NCBI RefSeq assembly: GCF_030532195.1 | Contig: NZ_JAUNLP010000005.1 | Location: 124,001 to 188,000, forward strand | Reading direction: 5' to 3' | Source: Corynebacterium sp. | GTDB taxonomy: Bacteria; Actinomycetota; Actinomycetes; Mycobacteriales; Mycobacteriaceae | Length of the DNA: 64,000 bases | In this document: piece by piece, positions 25,291-33,723 of the stretch | Position numbering within the stretch: the stretch's first letter is position 1 | Layout: every line of letters begins with the position of its first letter | The notes under the pieces: generated by a model | The model's input: the letters and a program-made list of their open reading frames with translations, nothing else | Databases searched by the model: none | Told to the model about the DNA's origin: nothing | Translations under genes and position numbers: made by a program

Positions 25291-26419
25291 CCGCTTCTAC
25301 CTCTTCCACCTCTTCCGCCAGGCGGTCGAGTTCCTCGGTTCGGAACTCGGCCGCCTGCTTTTCCAGATTGCGGTGAATCTTCTGCTCGCCTTCGGCTGCC
25401 GCTGTGGCACGAGGAGGCAGCTGAATGTAGCGCTCAGCGGGCAGACCCGCACGCAGCTGGCGCATGCGCTCAATCTCGGCATCGAACTTGAAGCCGAAGA
25501 CCACAACCACATTCACACCCCACAGCGCAGTCATCAGCGCGATGATCGCGCCCATGGCACCGTACGGGTTCGAAGCCGCAAAGTTAAACAGGTACAGTGA
25601 CAGTCCCTTGCCGATGGCCAGCGAAGAGATAATGGCAAATGCGGAGCCAACGCTCAACCAGCGGAAACGGCGCATGCGAACATTTGGGGTGAAGTAGTAC
25701 AGCGAGCCAATCAGAATCATCGACAGCAAGATGATCACCGGCCACCGCAGCCAACTCCAGATGGAAATGGCAAAGTCAATGACTTCTCGAGTAGCTGCTT
25801 CAATGCCTAGCGGTCGGGCTATCGGCTCCACAATGGAGCTCACCAGCGGTGCATCGACCACCAGGGCCACCACCAACACCACCGTGCCCACCAGCAACAT
25901 CAACGTGATGGCGACCATGAGCAGGTGATAGCGCACCAGGGTGCGTCCCTCGGAGACGCCGTAAATGGAATTGGCCGTGCGGGAGAATGCGCGAGTGTAG
26001 GCCGACGACGAAATCAACGCGAAGAAGATACCAATCATGAGCGCCACCAAACCGCCGGTGGCGGAACCAATGATGGTGTCGATGACATTGCGGACAGAAT
26101 CGGCATACTCAGGCGGAATGTAGCCCTGTACGAATTGATTGGTCAGCCGGTTGAGGTCATCGGTATAGCCGACCAACACCAAGGTGGCAATCGAGTAAAT
26201 CGCCAGTAGGGCAGGTGCCAAGGTCAAAGCTGTGTAGTACGTCAGCTTGGCAGCAGCATCGAAGCCGAGCTCCAAAAAGAACTCGATACCCGCCCGCTTG
26301 AGGGCATAGCCAAAACCCCGCCAGCCAACGTGAGGCAACTTCTTGGCAGACTGCGCATAACTCGCATCGGCGGAATCAAAAGCATGGAGCGTGTGCTTGA
26401 TCTGCTGTGCTGGTGACAC
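25256..26419 (-). CDS. YihY/virulence factor BrkB family membrane protein
   Basis: A 387-residue integral membrane protein with six predicted helices and YihY/BrkB features (LTYYTALTLAPALLAIYSI, FALISSSAYTRAFSRTANSIYGVSEGR, YYFTPNVRMRRFRW, GAMGAIIALMTALWG). The C-terminal 65 residues are charged and Glu-rich, likely a cytoplasmic coiled coil (EELDRLAEEVEEVEAA). Despite an old annotation as RNase BN, this family is a putative transporter of unknown substrate. GTG start. Overlaps nupC tail-to-tail by 35 bp. Confidence 0.85.
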   Translation of the reverse strand: MSPAQQIKHTLHAFDSADASYAQSAKKLPHVGWRGFGYALKRAGIEFFLELGFDAAAKLTYYTALTLAPALLAIYSIATLVLVGYTDDLNRLTNQFVQGYIPPEYADSVRNVIDTIIGSATGGLVALMIGIFFALISSSAYTRAFSRTANSIYGVSEGRTLVRYHLLMVAITLMLLVGTVVLVVALVVDAPLVSSIVEPIARPLGIEAATREVIDFAISIWSWLRWPVIILLSMILIGSLYYFTPNVRMRRFRWLSVGSAFAIISSLAIGKGLSLYLFNFAASNPYGAMGAIIALMTALWGVNVVVVFGFKFDAEIERMRQLRAGLPAERYIQLPPRATAAAEGEQKIHRNLEKQAAEFRTEELDRLAEEVEEVEAATAQSRPQSQR

Positions 26420-26531
26420 TAAAGAATCGTTCCTCTCCGACCAGGCGGCGCTGTAGACGACATGCGCGAATAAGTGTACTGGTCAAAGAGGCAGAAACCC
26501 TATATCGTGCTCGCGCGTTGAGCAGCCAAAA

Positions 26532-28196
26532 CTAGTTGCTGCGGGCGCGCCGGCCCGCCGACCACGTCACGTAACCGCCGGTGAGATTCTTCGCCTTAAT
26601 CCCGTGACCAGCCAAAAGTGCCGCCGCAATATGGCCGCGCAAGCCGACCTGGCAGTGGACAATGACATTCTTGTCGGCCAGCTTGTCGCTGCCGCCGTCG
26701 TCAAGCCATGCGCGCATCTCATCGACGTTGACGTTGACCGCGCCCGGGATGTTGCCGTTGGCGTACTCGCCGGCGGAGCGGACATCGAGCAGGATGGTGT
26801 TGTCATCCGCCAGCGCGTCATCGAGCTCGTGCCACTGAGTCAGCTCCTCGCCGCCGAGTGCGTTGTCATCGACGAAGCCGAGGAAATTCACCGGGTCCTT
26901 CGCCGAGCCGAACTGCGGCGCGTACGCGAGCTCGAGATCCGCCAGGTCAGCCGCCTTCAGTCCGGCGCGCATGGCAGTTGCGATGACGTCGATACGCTTA
27001 TCGACGCCGTTTTCGCCGACCGCCTGGGCGCCCAAAATCTCATCCGTATCAGCATCAACCACCAGCTTTAGATGCAGCTGGGTTGCGCCGGGGTAGTAGC
27101 CCGCGTGATTGACCGGGTGGATGTGGATGGCGCGGACATTCTTGCCAGCCGCGCGTGCGCGACGCTCATTCCAGCCCACAGAGCCAGCAGCTAGTCCCAG
27201 CACGCCGACGATGGCGGTGCCCAGCGTCAGCTGTGCTTCCTGGTCGCGACCAGTGATTATGTCCGCAACCATGCGGCCGTGGCGGTTAGCTGTCTGCGCG
27301 AGCGGCACCAAGGTGTCCTCGCCGGAGATGGCATCGACCTTCTCCGCGGCATCGCCCAGGGCGAAGATGGCGGGGTCGGAAGTGCGCTGCTTGCGGTCGA
27401 CCTTGATGCCACCGCGCTCGCCGACGGCCAGACCGGCTTCACGAGCCAGCTCCGATGCCGGACGCACGCCGATGGCGGCGATGACCACATCGGCGTTAAC
27501 AGTGAGCTTGTCGCCGTTATCGCGGACAATCTCGAGGGTGGAGTCGGTGATGTTCTTGGTATCGGCGCGGGTGATGACCTTCACGCCGGCCTCAGTCAGA
27601 CGGTCCTGGACATAGATGGCCATTTCCTCATCCAGTGGTGCCAGAATCTGCGGTGAGCGCTCGACAACCGTGGTCTCAATACCCAGCTTGTGCAGGTTTT
27701 CCGCCAGCTCCAAGCCAATGAAACCGCCGCCGATGATGGCCGCGGACTTCACGCCTTCGGTGCGGACGGACTCGGAGATGAGGTCAACATCTTCGACCGT
27801 GCGCAGCGTCTGGGCGCGCTCGATACCGGGAATCGGCGGGGTAAATGGCACCGCGCCGGGCGAGAGCACCAGGTAGTCATAGGCCTGAGTGCGCTCATCA
27901 CCGGTGATTTCATTGCGGACCGTGACAGTCTTGTCATCGCGATTGATGCTGGTGACACGGTGGGAGACAAAGACATCCAGGTTCAGGCGAGTCTTCAGCG
28001 AAGCCGGGGTCTGCAACAGCAGCGCGTCACGGCTGTCAATGGTTCGACTGACGTAGTAGGGAAGGCCGCAGTTTGCGAATGAGACATGCTCACTGGCCTC
28101 GAAGACGACGATTTCCATGTCCTCGTCGCGGCGACGAAGGCGCGCTGCGGTGGACATTCCTCCGGCGACACCGCCGATAATGACAGTAGTAGTCAT
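26532..28196 (-). CDS. CoA-disulfide reductase with C-terminal rhodanese domain
   Basis: A 554-residue flavoprotein. The N-terminal FAD motif VIIGGVAGGMSTAARLRR is followed by the single redox cysteine in SFANCGLPYY (Cys43), as in CoA-disulfide reductases rather than the CxxxxC of glutathione reductases. NAD(P)H site AAIIGGGFIGLELAE near residue 160; dimerisation domain to about 450; a rhodanese domain with active-site loop VHCQVGLRGH near residue 520. Such CoADR-RHD fusions reduce CoA disulfides, persulfides or polysulfides. Single gene; regulation not apparent. Confidence 0.88.
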   Translation of the reverse strand: MTTTVIIGGVAGGMSTAARLRRRDEDMEIVVFEASEHVSFANCGLPYYVSRTIDSRDALLLQTPASLKTRLNLDVFVSHRVTSINRDDKTVTVRNEITGDERTQAYDYLVLSPGAVPFTPPIPGIERAQTLRTVEDVDLISESVRTEGVKSAAIIGGGFIGLELAENLHKLGIETTVVERSPQILAPLDEEMAIYVQDRLTEAGVKVITRADTKNITDSTLEIVRDNGDKLTVNADVVIAAIGVRPASELAREAGLAVGERGGIKVDRKQRTSDPAIFALGDAAEKVDAISGEDTLVPLAQTANRHGRMVADIITGRDQEAQLTLGTAIVGVLGLAAGSVGWNERRARAAGKNVRAIHIHPVNHAGYYPGATQLHLKLVVDADTDEILGAQAVGENGVDKRIDVIATAMRAGLKAADLADLELAYAPQFGSAKDPVNFLGFVDDNALGGEELTQWHELDDALADDNTILLDVRSAGEYANGNIPGAVNVNVDEMRAWLDDGGSDKLADKNVIVHCQVGLRGHIAAALLAGHGIKAKNLTGGYVTWSAGRRARSN

Positions 28197-28311
28197 GGTG
28201 CTAGGGCTCCCTACGTTGTTGGAGTCGGATGATTACCCAGCACAACTAAAGCACCTTGGGGCTTATTCCGTGTCCCCAGGCTAACGGGGGTAGCGCCGCG
28301 GTTTAAGAAAC

Positions 28312-29259
28312 TTAAGCGGCAGGCTCCTGGGGCAGCAGTCGCTCCGCCGTGGCATCGTCGATGACCAAGTGCGTGGCAAGGCCCGTGCGCAGGGCCACGT
28401 CGATGGCCCGTGACTTGTAGGCACCACCGGCAATGAGCACGCGAGTGGGAATTCGACGCAGGTCAGCCAGGCTAATACCAACCGTTCGAGCATCCACCTC
28501 TGGTAGCGCCACGCCACCGTCTTCGCGGTAGAACCGCGAGCAGGCATCGCCAACTGCGCGCTCAACCAGCAGGTCCTTTTCCTCAGCCGTGAGCTGACCC
28601 AAGTTCAGCGCCAGTGAATCTTTGTTCACCGCGCCGACGGTGAACACCGCCATATCGACGGTGCGCCCCAGTGCCAGGACACTCTTGATGAACCGATCCT
28701 GCTCCACAATCTGCTTTGTCTCCACTGAGTCAAATATGACCGGCAGCGGCAGCGTGCGGGCGTAGGCGTGAAACGCGTGGCAAAAAGCACCGATAGTGCG
28801 GATGTCATTGGTGGACTTATCCGAGTGGCTCATTCCGCCCTTGAGCTGCACAATTTCCACGCCCGAGACGTCCTTGGACTTTAGCTGTGTGGAGACGGAA
28901 TACATGGTCTTTCCCCACGACACACCAACCAGGGTGCCGTCTACCACCAGTTCGTCGAGAAGCTCGGCACCCACGCGCCCCAGCTCCTTTAACAGCGCAC
29001 TGTTTCCCGAGCGGGCGGGCTGCGCCAGACGAACATCGGTGAGCTGATAGTGCCGGCGCATGCGCGTGGCAATCTCGGAGGCTTCTTCACGCGGATCGTG
29101 AATTTCAATGCGCACATACCCGCGCTCGCGCCCGAGATTGAGCAATTTGGACACGGTAGGACGGGAAACCCCGAGCTCGGTGGCGACTTGCGATTGTGTC
29201 AGCCCCTCGCCGTAGTAGAGCTTTACAGCCGTGAGTGCTTGGATATCCCGACTGTCCAT
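28312..29259 (-). CDS. SorC/DeoR-type sugar-binding transcriptional regulator
   Basis: A 315-residue regulator: N-terminal helix-turn-helix (LYYGEGLTQSQVATELGVSRPTVSKLLNLGRERGYV, residues about 14-48) and a SorC sugar-phosphate-binding domain (LVGVSWGKTMYSV, GAVNKDSL, RIPTRVLIAGGAYKSRAIDVALRTGLATHLVIDD). Family members respond to phosphorylated sugars, and DeoR of Bacillus, of the same family, responds to deoxyribose-5-phosphate. AAGGAGG precedes the ATG. Because its upstream region shares a bipartite motif with the deoA/cdd spacer, control of nucleoside salvage and of itself is likely; this is inference. Confidence 0.85.
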   Translation of the reverse strand: MDSRDIQALTAVKLYYGEGLTQSQVATELGVSRPTVSKLLNLGRERGYVRIEIHDPREEASEIATRMRRHYQLTDVRLAQPARSGNSALLKELGRVGAELLDELVVDGTLVGVSWGKTMYSVSTQLKSKDVSGVEIVQLKGGMSHSDKSTNDIRTIGAFCHAFHAYARTLPLPVIFDSVETKQIVEQDRFIKSVLALGRTVDMAVFTVGAVNKDSLALNLGQLTAEEKDLLVERAVGDACSRFYREDGGVALPEVDARTVGISLADLRRIPTRVLIAGGAYKSRAIDVALRTGLATHLVIDDATAERLLPQEPAA

Positions 29260-29309
29260 AGCAGCCTCCTTTTTAAAAGCATCTCACCTGTGATTTTAGT
29301 GCGAACTTT

Positions 29310-29341
29310 GCAAAATGGAAAACTTATTTTTTTGCATTTGT
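29310..29341. promoter_or_regulatory. Candidate operator upstream of the SorC-type regulator
   Basis: GCAAAATGGAAAA at 29310-29322 and CATTTGT at 29335-29341, separated by an A/T run, form an imperfect inverted repeat 50-80 bp before the regulator start. It matches the motif at 23522-23551. The surrounding 29290-29350 stretch is markedly AT-rich and probably contains the promoter. Confidence 0.45.
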
Positions 29342-29381
29342 CACATATAGGGGAGTTACAAAAGAGGCTGCCTTGTAACGA

Positions 29382-31430
29382 CTACCAGATGTTCACACGC
29401 TCACTCGGCTCACGCCACATGCCGTCGCCTTCCACGGTGCCAAATGCCTCATGGAATTCATCGATATTGGTGGCAATTACATTGCAGCGGAACTCTGCGG
29501 GCGAGTGCGGGTCAATCGCCAGCAGCTGACGCGAGAATTCCGGACGAATCTTCGAACGCCACACAAGCGCCCACTGCTTGAATAGGTCACGGTAGGTCTC
29601 CGGCTTATCCTCCAGGCCAAGATCTGCGCCACGAGCCGCAATGAAACGGCGGAACGCAACCACGGCGATGCCCAGTCCGCCCAGGTCGCCGATGTTTTCA
29701 CCGAGGGTAAAGCGACCGTTCACACCCGGCAGTTCACCGCTTTCCGACGCTCCGTTATCGCCTTCTGCTTCTCCAGCAGCCTGCTCGCGCAGCACATTCG
29801 GCACCAGTCCCTCATACTGATCCACCAGTGCCGAGGTGAGCTTTTCAAACGCCGCGCGGTCCTCATCAGTCCACCACTGATGCAAATTGCCGTGGCCGTC
29901 ATACTGCGAACCCTGATCATCGAAACCGTGACCAATCTCATGACCAATCACAGCACCGATGCCGCCGAAGTTCTCCGCAGGTGACGCATCCGGCGAGAAG
30001 AACGGCGACTGCAAAATCGCAGCCGGGAACGTGATGTCATTGACCACCGGATTGTAGAAAGCATTCACCGTCTGCGGAGTGCCATGCCACTCATCGCGAT
30101 CCGCCGGGGTGCCTAGCTTCGCCACCTCATAATCATGTGCAAAAGCACTGGCAGCACGGACATTGTCCATCAAGGTCTCGCCGAGTTCCATCGCCGAGTA
30201 ATCACGCCAACGCTCCGGGTAGCCAATCTTCGCCTTGAACAGTGACAACTTCTCCAGCGCACGCTCGCGGGTGGCCTGCGTCATCCATGGCAAATCCGAA
30301 ATTCGCTCACGGTATGCCGCCAGCAGGTAATCCACCAGTTCCAGAACCTGCTCCTTGTACTCCGGCGGGAAATGCTTTTCCACATAGAGCTTGCCGACGT
30401 CATGGCCAACCGCACCGTCCGCAAAGGCAACTCCGCGCTTCCAACGCGCACGCTGCTCAGTTGAGCCCTGCAGGGTGCGACCGTAGAAGTTGAAGGTCTC
30501 CGCCGAGAACTCCTCCGACAGGTAGGCAGCACGCTGGTGGAGAACACGCCACAGCGCCCAAAGGCGCAGGTCAGTCAGGTCGGTTTCTTGCCAGAGCTTG
30601 CCCAGGTGCTCAAAGTAGGACGGCATCATCACCACAATGGTGTCAATCGCGGTGTCATTGGTCTTGTTTACACCGGTTGCCGCCAGCCACTCCGCGATGG
30701 GGAAGCCGGTGGGCAGATCCGCAATCGCAGTCTTGTTATAGGTCTTCAGTGCGTCGCGGGTATCCACGACATTCCAGTGACCTGCGGCAATGTTCTTTTC
30801 AAATTCGACGATGCGCGCCGCCGCAGCGGCCGGATCTGCAATATCGAATACCTCTAGCAGGGAGGAGAGGTCACCCGAGCCGGCGCCAAGCGAGGTGAGC
30901 AACTTCAGCATCTCAGCGATGTGCTTTTCATACGCCGCGAGAGTCTCTGCGTGACCTGGCTCGCGGTAGTAGGCCTCATCCGGAAGACCCAGGCCGGACT
31001 GCAGCAGGTAGAGAGCATCCAGGTCAGAGCCGGAATCCTTCTCCACCCAGTAGCCGAGTGCGCCGCCAACACCGAGGCGATCCAAGCGGCCGAGCGCCAG
31101 CGCCAGCTCGTGCGAATCCTTGGCGGAGGTAATCAACTTTAGATCGGCAGCGATGGGAGCGGCACCTGCGGCGTTGATAGCGGTCTCATCCATAAAAGAG
31201 TTGTAGAGGCGAGCGACGCGAGAGTTCGGATCCGCCTCCGCCGCGGTGGTAATGAGCTCGCGGACATTTTCCTCCGCCTCATCCCGCAGCTTGTAGAACG
31301 CGCCATCAATCGGCCGATCGGCGGGGATTGTGTGATTGCTAATCCACTCGCCATTGATGGCCAAGTACAGGTCATCCTGTGGGCGAGGGGTCTGTGTAGG
31401 CGATGTTTCAGTATTAGTCGTATTTGTCAT
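29382..31430 (-). CDS. M13 family metallopeptidase (neprilysin/endothelin-converting-enzyme type)
   Basis: A 682-residue zinc endopeptidase. The zinc motif GAVIGHEIGHGFDDQG (His497, Glu498, His501) and the second glutamate motif TLGENIGDLGG are intact, as are VNAFYNPVVNDITFPAAIL and the terminal aromatic residue typical of M13 enzymes. There is no signal peptide or membrane anchor, so, like mycobacterial Zmp1, it may be leaderless or cytoplasmic. Substrates are probably oligopeptides. Single gene, divergent from the lysozyme gene. Confidence 0.92.
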   Translation of the reverse strand: MTNTTNTETSPTQTPRPQDDLYLAINGEWISNHTIPADRPIDGAFYKLRDEAEENVRELITTAAEADPNSRVARLYNSFMDETAINAAGAAPIAADLKLITSAKDSHELALALGRLDRLGVGGALGYWVEKDSGSDLDALYLLQSGLGLPDEAYYREPGHAETLAAYEKHIAEMLKLLTSLGAGSGDLSSLLEVFDIADPAAAAARIVEFEKNIAAGHWNVVDTRDALKTYNKTAIADLPTGFPIAEWLAATGVNKTNDTAIDTIVVMMPSYFEHLGKLWQETDLTDLRLWALWRVLHQRAAYLSEEFSAETFNFYGRTLQGSTEQRARWKRGVAFADGAVGHDVGKLYVEKHFPPEYKEQVLELVDYLLAAYRERISDLPWMTQATRERALEKLSLFKAKIGYPERWRDYSAMELGETLMDNVRAASAFAHDYEVAKLGTPADRDEWHGTPQTVNAFYNPVVNDITFPAAILQSPFFSPDASPAENFGGIGAVIGHEIGHGFDDQGSQYDGHGNLHQWWTDEDRAAFEKLTSALVDQYEGLVPNVLREQAAGEAEGDNGASESGELPGVNGRFTLGENIGDLGGLGIAVVAFRRFIAARGADLGLEDKPETYRDLFKQWALVWRSKIRPEFSRQLLAIDPHSPAEFRCNVIATNIDEFHEAFGTVEGDGMWREPSERVNIW

Positions 31431-31536
31431 GTCGCCAGTCTAAGACGAACACCGGATTGAGGCTTTGATTAGAGTGACTCAATATATTTAGGCTTACAAA
31501 TGGGACTGAAGTGGTTTAGGAGGTAAGGTGCAATGC

Positions 31537-32598
31537 ATGAAAACTCTTCCACTTTCCGCTACCGCGGTGCTGAAGCGACGCCTGGGCCGCACCGGTCTGG
31601 CGGGCATCGTGGCAGTTGCGCCGTTGACCTTGGGTGTTGTCGCCCCGGCCAGCGCACAGGCGCAGCAGTCTCCGTCCGCGTACGTCAGTCCATTTTCTGG
31701 TTCTAATGGTTCACCGGCACTGTCGACTGAATCGCCAAGCATCACCGGCGCGCCCATTGCACCGAGCACCTTGAACCCGAGTGGCCAGGACTCGACTGAG
31801 TCATCGGAGTCTTCTGAGTCTTCGGAGTCTGGCTCTGCGTCTGGCTCGGAATCCAGCTCGGAGTCGACTTCGGCCGAGCCGACTGAATCGGCTGAGGGTA
31901 CGAGCTCGGCATCGTCCGAGTCCGCTGAATCTTCGCAGCGCACGGGCTTCTACCGAGGCCCGGACGGTGTGGATGTCTCCAAGTGGCAGCGCCCCGGCGG
32001 TGTCGCACTGGACTGGGAAAAGGTTGCCGCCAGCGGCCAGAAGTTCGCATTCATCAAGGCCACCGACGGTGTTGAAGGCGACCAGAAGTACTTCCTGGAA
32101 GACTCCATCGCTGCAGCAAAGGCCGGTCTGATTGTGGGCAGCTACCACAAGGCTCACCCAGATCGCTCTGCTATCTCGCAGGCCGATCAGTATGTGGCTG
32201 CTCTGCAGGCTCGTGATCAGCAGGTATCATCCGACAAGACCTTGCCGCCAGTGTTGGACATTGAGCTGGAAAATGGGCTCAGCACCTCCCAGCTGCAGAA
32301 GTGGACTAAGGATTTCCTCGAGCGTGTCGAGTCCAAGACCGGCGAGACTCCAATGATCTACACCTATCGCTGGTTCTGGGAACACCCGATGGGCAACTCC
32401 ACCGAGTTCAGCAACTATCCACTGTGGTTGGCCGCCTACCAGGATGAGGCCCCGACCAGCCTGCCAGGTGGCTGGAAGACCATGACCTTCTGGCAGCGTT
32501 CTTCCACCGGACGTGTCAATGGCATTCCGACTCAGGTTGATGAGGATGTCTTCAACGGCACGGAGGAAGAGCTGAAGACCCTGGCTGCTGCTCACTAA
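31537..32598 (+). CDS. Secreted GH25 lysozyme (muramidase) with Ser/Glu-rich linker
   Basis: A 353-residue secreted enzyme: basic N-terminus and signal peptide ending near ASAQAQQ (residue about 40), a Ser/Glu-rich low-complexity linker at about 85-135, then a GH25 domain. Catalytic features are GVDVSKWQ near the domain start and the acidic pair in PPVLDIELENG, with FAFIKATDG and MTFWQRSSTG later. It cleaves the peptidoglycan glycan chain. AGGAGG lies at 31518-31523; a GTG at 31528 (4 nt away) is an alternative start to the ATG used here (13 nt away). Divergent from M13. Confidence 0.9.
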   Translation: MKTLPLSATAVLKRRLGRTGLAGIVAVAPLTLGVVAPASAQAQQSPSAYVSPFSGSNGSPALSTESPSITGAPIAPSTLNPSGQDSTESSESSESSESGSASGSESSSESTSAEPTESAEGTSSASSESAESSQRTGFYRGPDGVDVSKWQRPGGVALDWEKVAASGQKFAFIKATDGVEGDQKYFLEDSIAAAKAGLIVGSYHKAHPDRSAISQADQYVAALQARDQQVSSDKTLPPVLDIELENGLSTSQLQKWTKDFLERVESKTGETPMIYTYRWFWEHPMGNSTEFSNYPLWLAAYQDEAPTSLPGGWKTMTFWQRSSTGRVNGIPTQVDEDVFNGTEEELKTLAAAH

Positions 32599-32641
32599 GA
32601 ATGGTTTGAGCAGCCGGTTCGACGGCCAAATCCAGGGCGAG

Positions 32642-32671
32642 GCCAACACCTAGAACGCCAACACCTAGAAC
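32642..32671. repeat. Tandem 15-bp duplication over a stop codon
   Basis: Two perfect head-to-tail copies of GCCAACACCTAGAAC (32642-32656 and 32657-32671). The second contains the TAG (minus strand, 32665-32667) that ends the Nudix-LOG gene; the first preserves an in-frame copy of the same stop 15 nt further on. Confidence 0.85.
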
Positions 32672-33696
32672 TTAGTGCGGCCCGCCCGCCAGGAAATCAA
32701 CGCCGGCAAAAGCTCATCGACGTCCTCGACGACGATGAGCGCCTCGAGAAGCTCGGGCCGGACAAAGCCCGCATCCACAACACTGCGCAGCAGCACCAGC
32801 AGTGGTTCCCAGAAACCCGCAGGTCCCAAAAGCGCTACTGGCTTTGCGTGAATCCCCAGGTGCTGCTGCGTCCACACCTCGAAAAACTCCTCCAAGGTGC
32901 CGGCACCGCCGGGCAGCGCAACAAAGGCATCGCCCAGCTCATACATGCGGGACTTGCGGGTGGCCATGGTGTCAACGGTCACTAGGTGTGTGAGCCCCGG
33001 ATGTGCAATCTCCTTTTTGACTAAGACATCCGGGATGACACCGGTGACGCTGCCGCCGTCGTCAAGCGACGCGTTAGCAACGGTGCCCATAAGACCAATC
33101 GCCGCGCCGCCGTAGATCAGCTCCACGCTGCTAGCGGCGAGCGTGTGACCGAGGCGTTCGGCGGTGTCGCGCCAGGCGGGGTTGTTGCCGAACCCGGAAC
33201 CGCAAAAGACCGTCAGCGAGGAGAGCGTGCGCTGTGGCTGCTCGCGGCCGTCGGCGAGTTCGTGCAGTTCCTCGCGCAATTTCGGCAGTGTCGATTCCTC
33301 GAGCATTGGCGCGAGTTTGCCCGTCGGCAACCAGGGGTCGACCCAACGGACCTCCTCGATTTCAGCGTGTGGCGTGACGGCGGCCAGCTCGTCGGTGAAC
33401 TCGCCGACGTAGCGGACGTGATGCCCGACGACCTCGAAGCCCGGCTCGTTGGCGGCTGCGGCGCGGGCGATATTCCACGGACGCAGCGTCGACAAGTCCA
33501 GGTCGATGCCGAGCTCTTCAGAGACCTCGCGGGCGGCGGTGACTTCCGGGGCATCGATGGACTCACCGGGCTCGAATTTGCCACCGGGCAGCATGAACGT
33601 GTCGGTGCCCCGCTTGCGAACGCACAAAACCCGCCCCACCGGGTCAGTCACAACCATTGCGGCGACAACGATGGAACGGGTTTGTGCGGATGCCAC
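32665..33696 (-). CDS. Nudix hydrolase fused to a LOG-family (lonely-guy-like) nucleotide phosphoribohydrolase
   Basis: A 343-residue two-domain protein. Residues 1-140: Nudix domain with GKFEPGES...AAREVSEELGI; the gap between the GE and REV parts is 10 residues rather than the usual 7, so the box is atypical though the REXXEE residues are kept. Residues 160-343: LOG domain with IYGGAAIGLMG, the arginine motif DTMATRKSRM and LPGGAGTLEEFFEVWT. LOG enzymes release free base from nucleoside monophosphates; Nudix enzymes hydrolyse nucleoside diphosphate derivatives, so the pair could clean up modified nucleotides. GTG start with AGGAGG. Confidence 0.85.
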   Translation of the reverse strand: MASAQTRSIVVAAMVVTDPVGRVLCVRKRGTDTFMLPGGKFEPGESIDAPEVTAAREVSEELGIDLDLSTLRPWNIARAAAANEPGFEVVGHHVRYVGEFTDELAAVTPHAEIEEVRWVDPWLPTGKLAPMLEESTLPKLREELHELADGREQPQRTLSSLTVFCGSGFGNNPAWRDTAERLGHTLAASSVELIYGGAAIGLMGTVANASLDDGGSVTGVIPDVLVKKEIAHPGLTHLVTVDTMATRKSRMYELGDAFVALPGGAGTLEEFFEVWTQQHLGIHAKPVALLGPAGFWEPLLVLLRSVVDAGFVRPELLEALIVVEDVDELLPALISWRAGRTKF

Positions 33697-33723
33697 GCGA
33701 TCCTCCTACTAGCTCAGGACTCT

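Noticed and set aside
31801..31930. Ser/Glu repeat in the GH25 gene as a mobile or regulatory repeat
   Set aside because: In frame, no repeat at the DNA level elsewhere; a normal low-complexity linker of a secreted enzyme.
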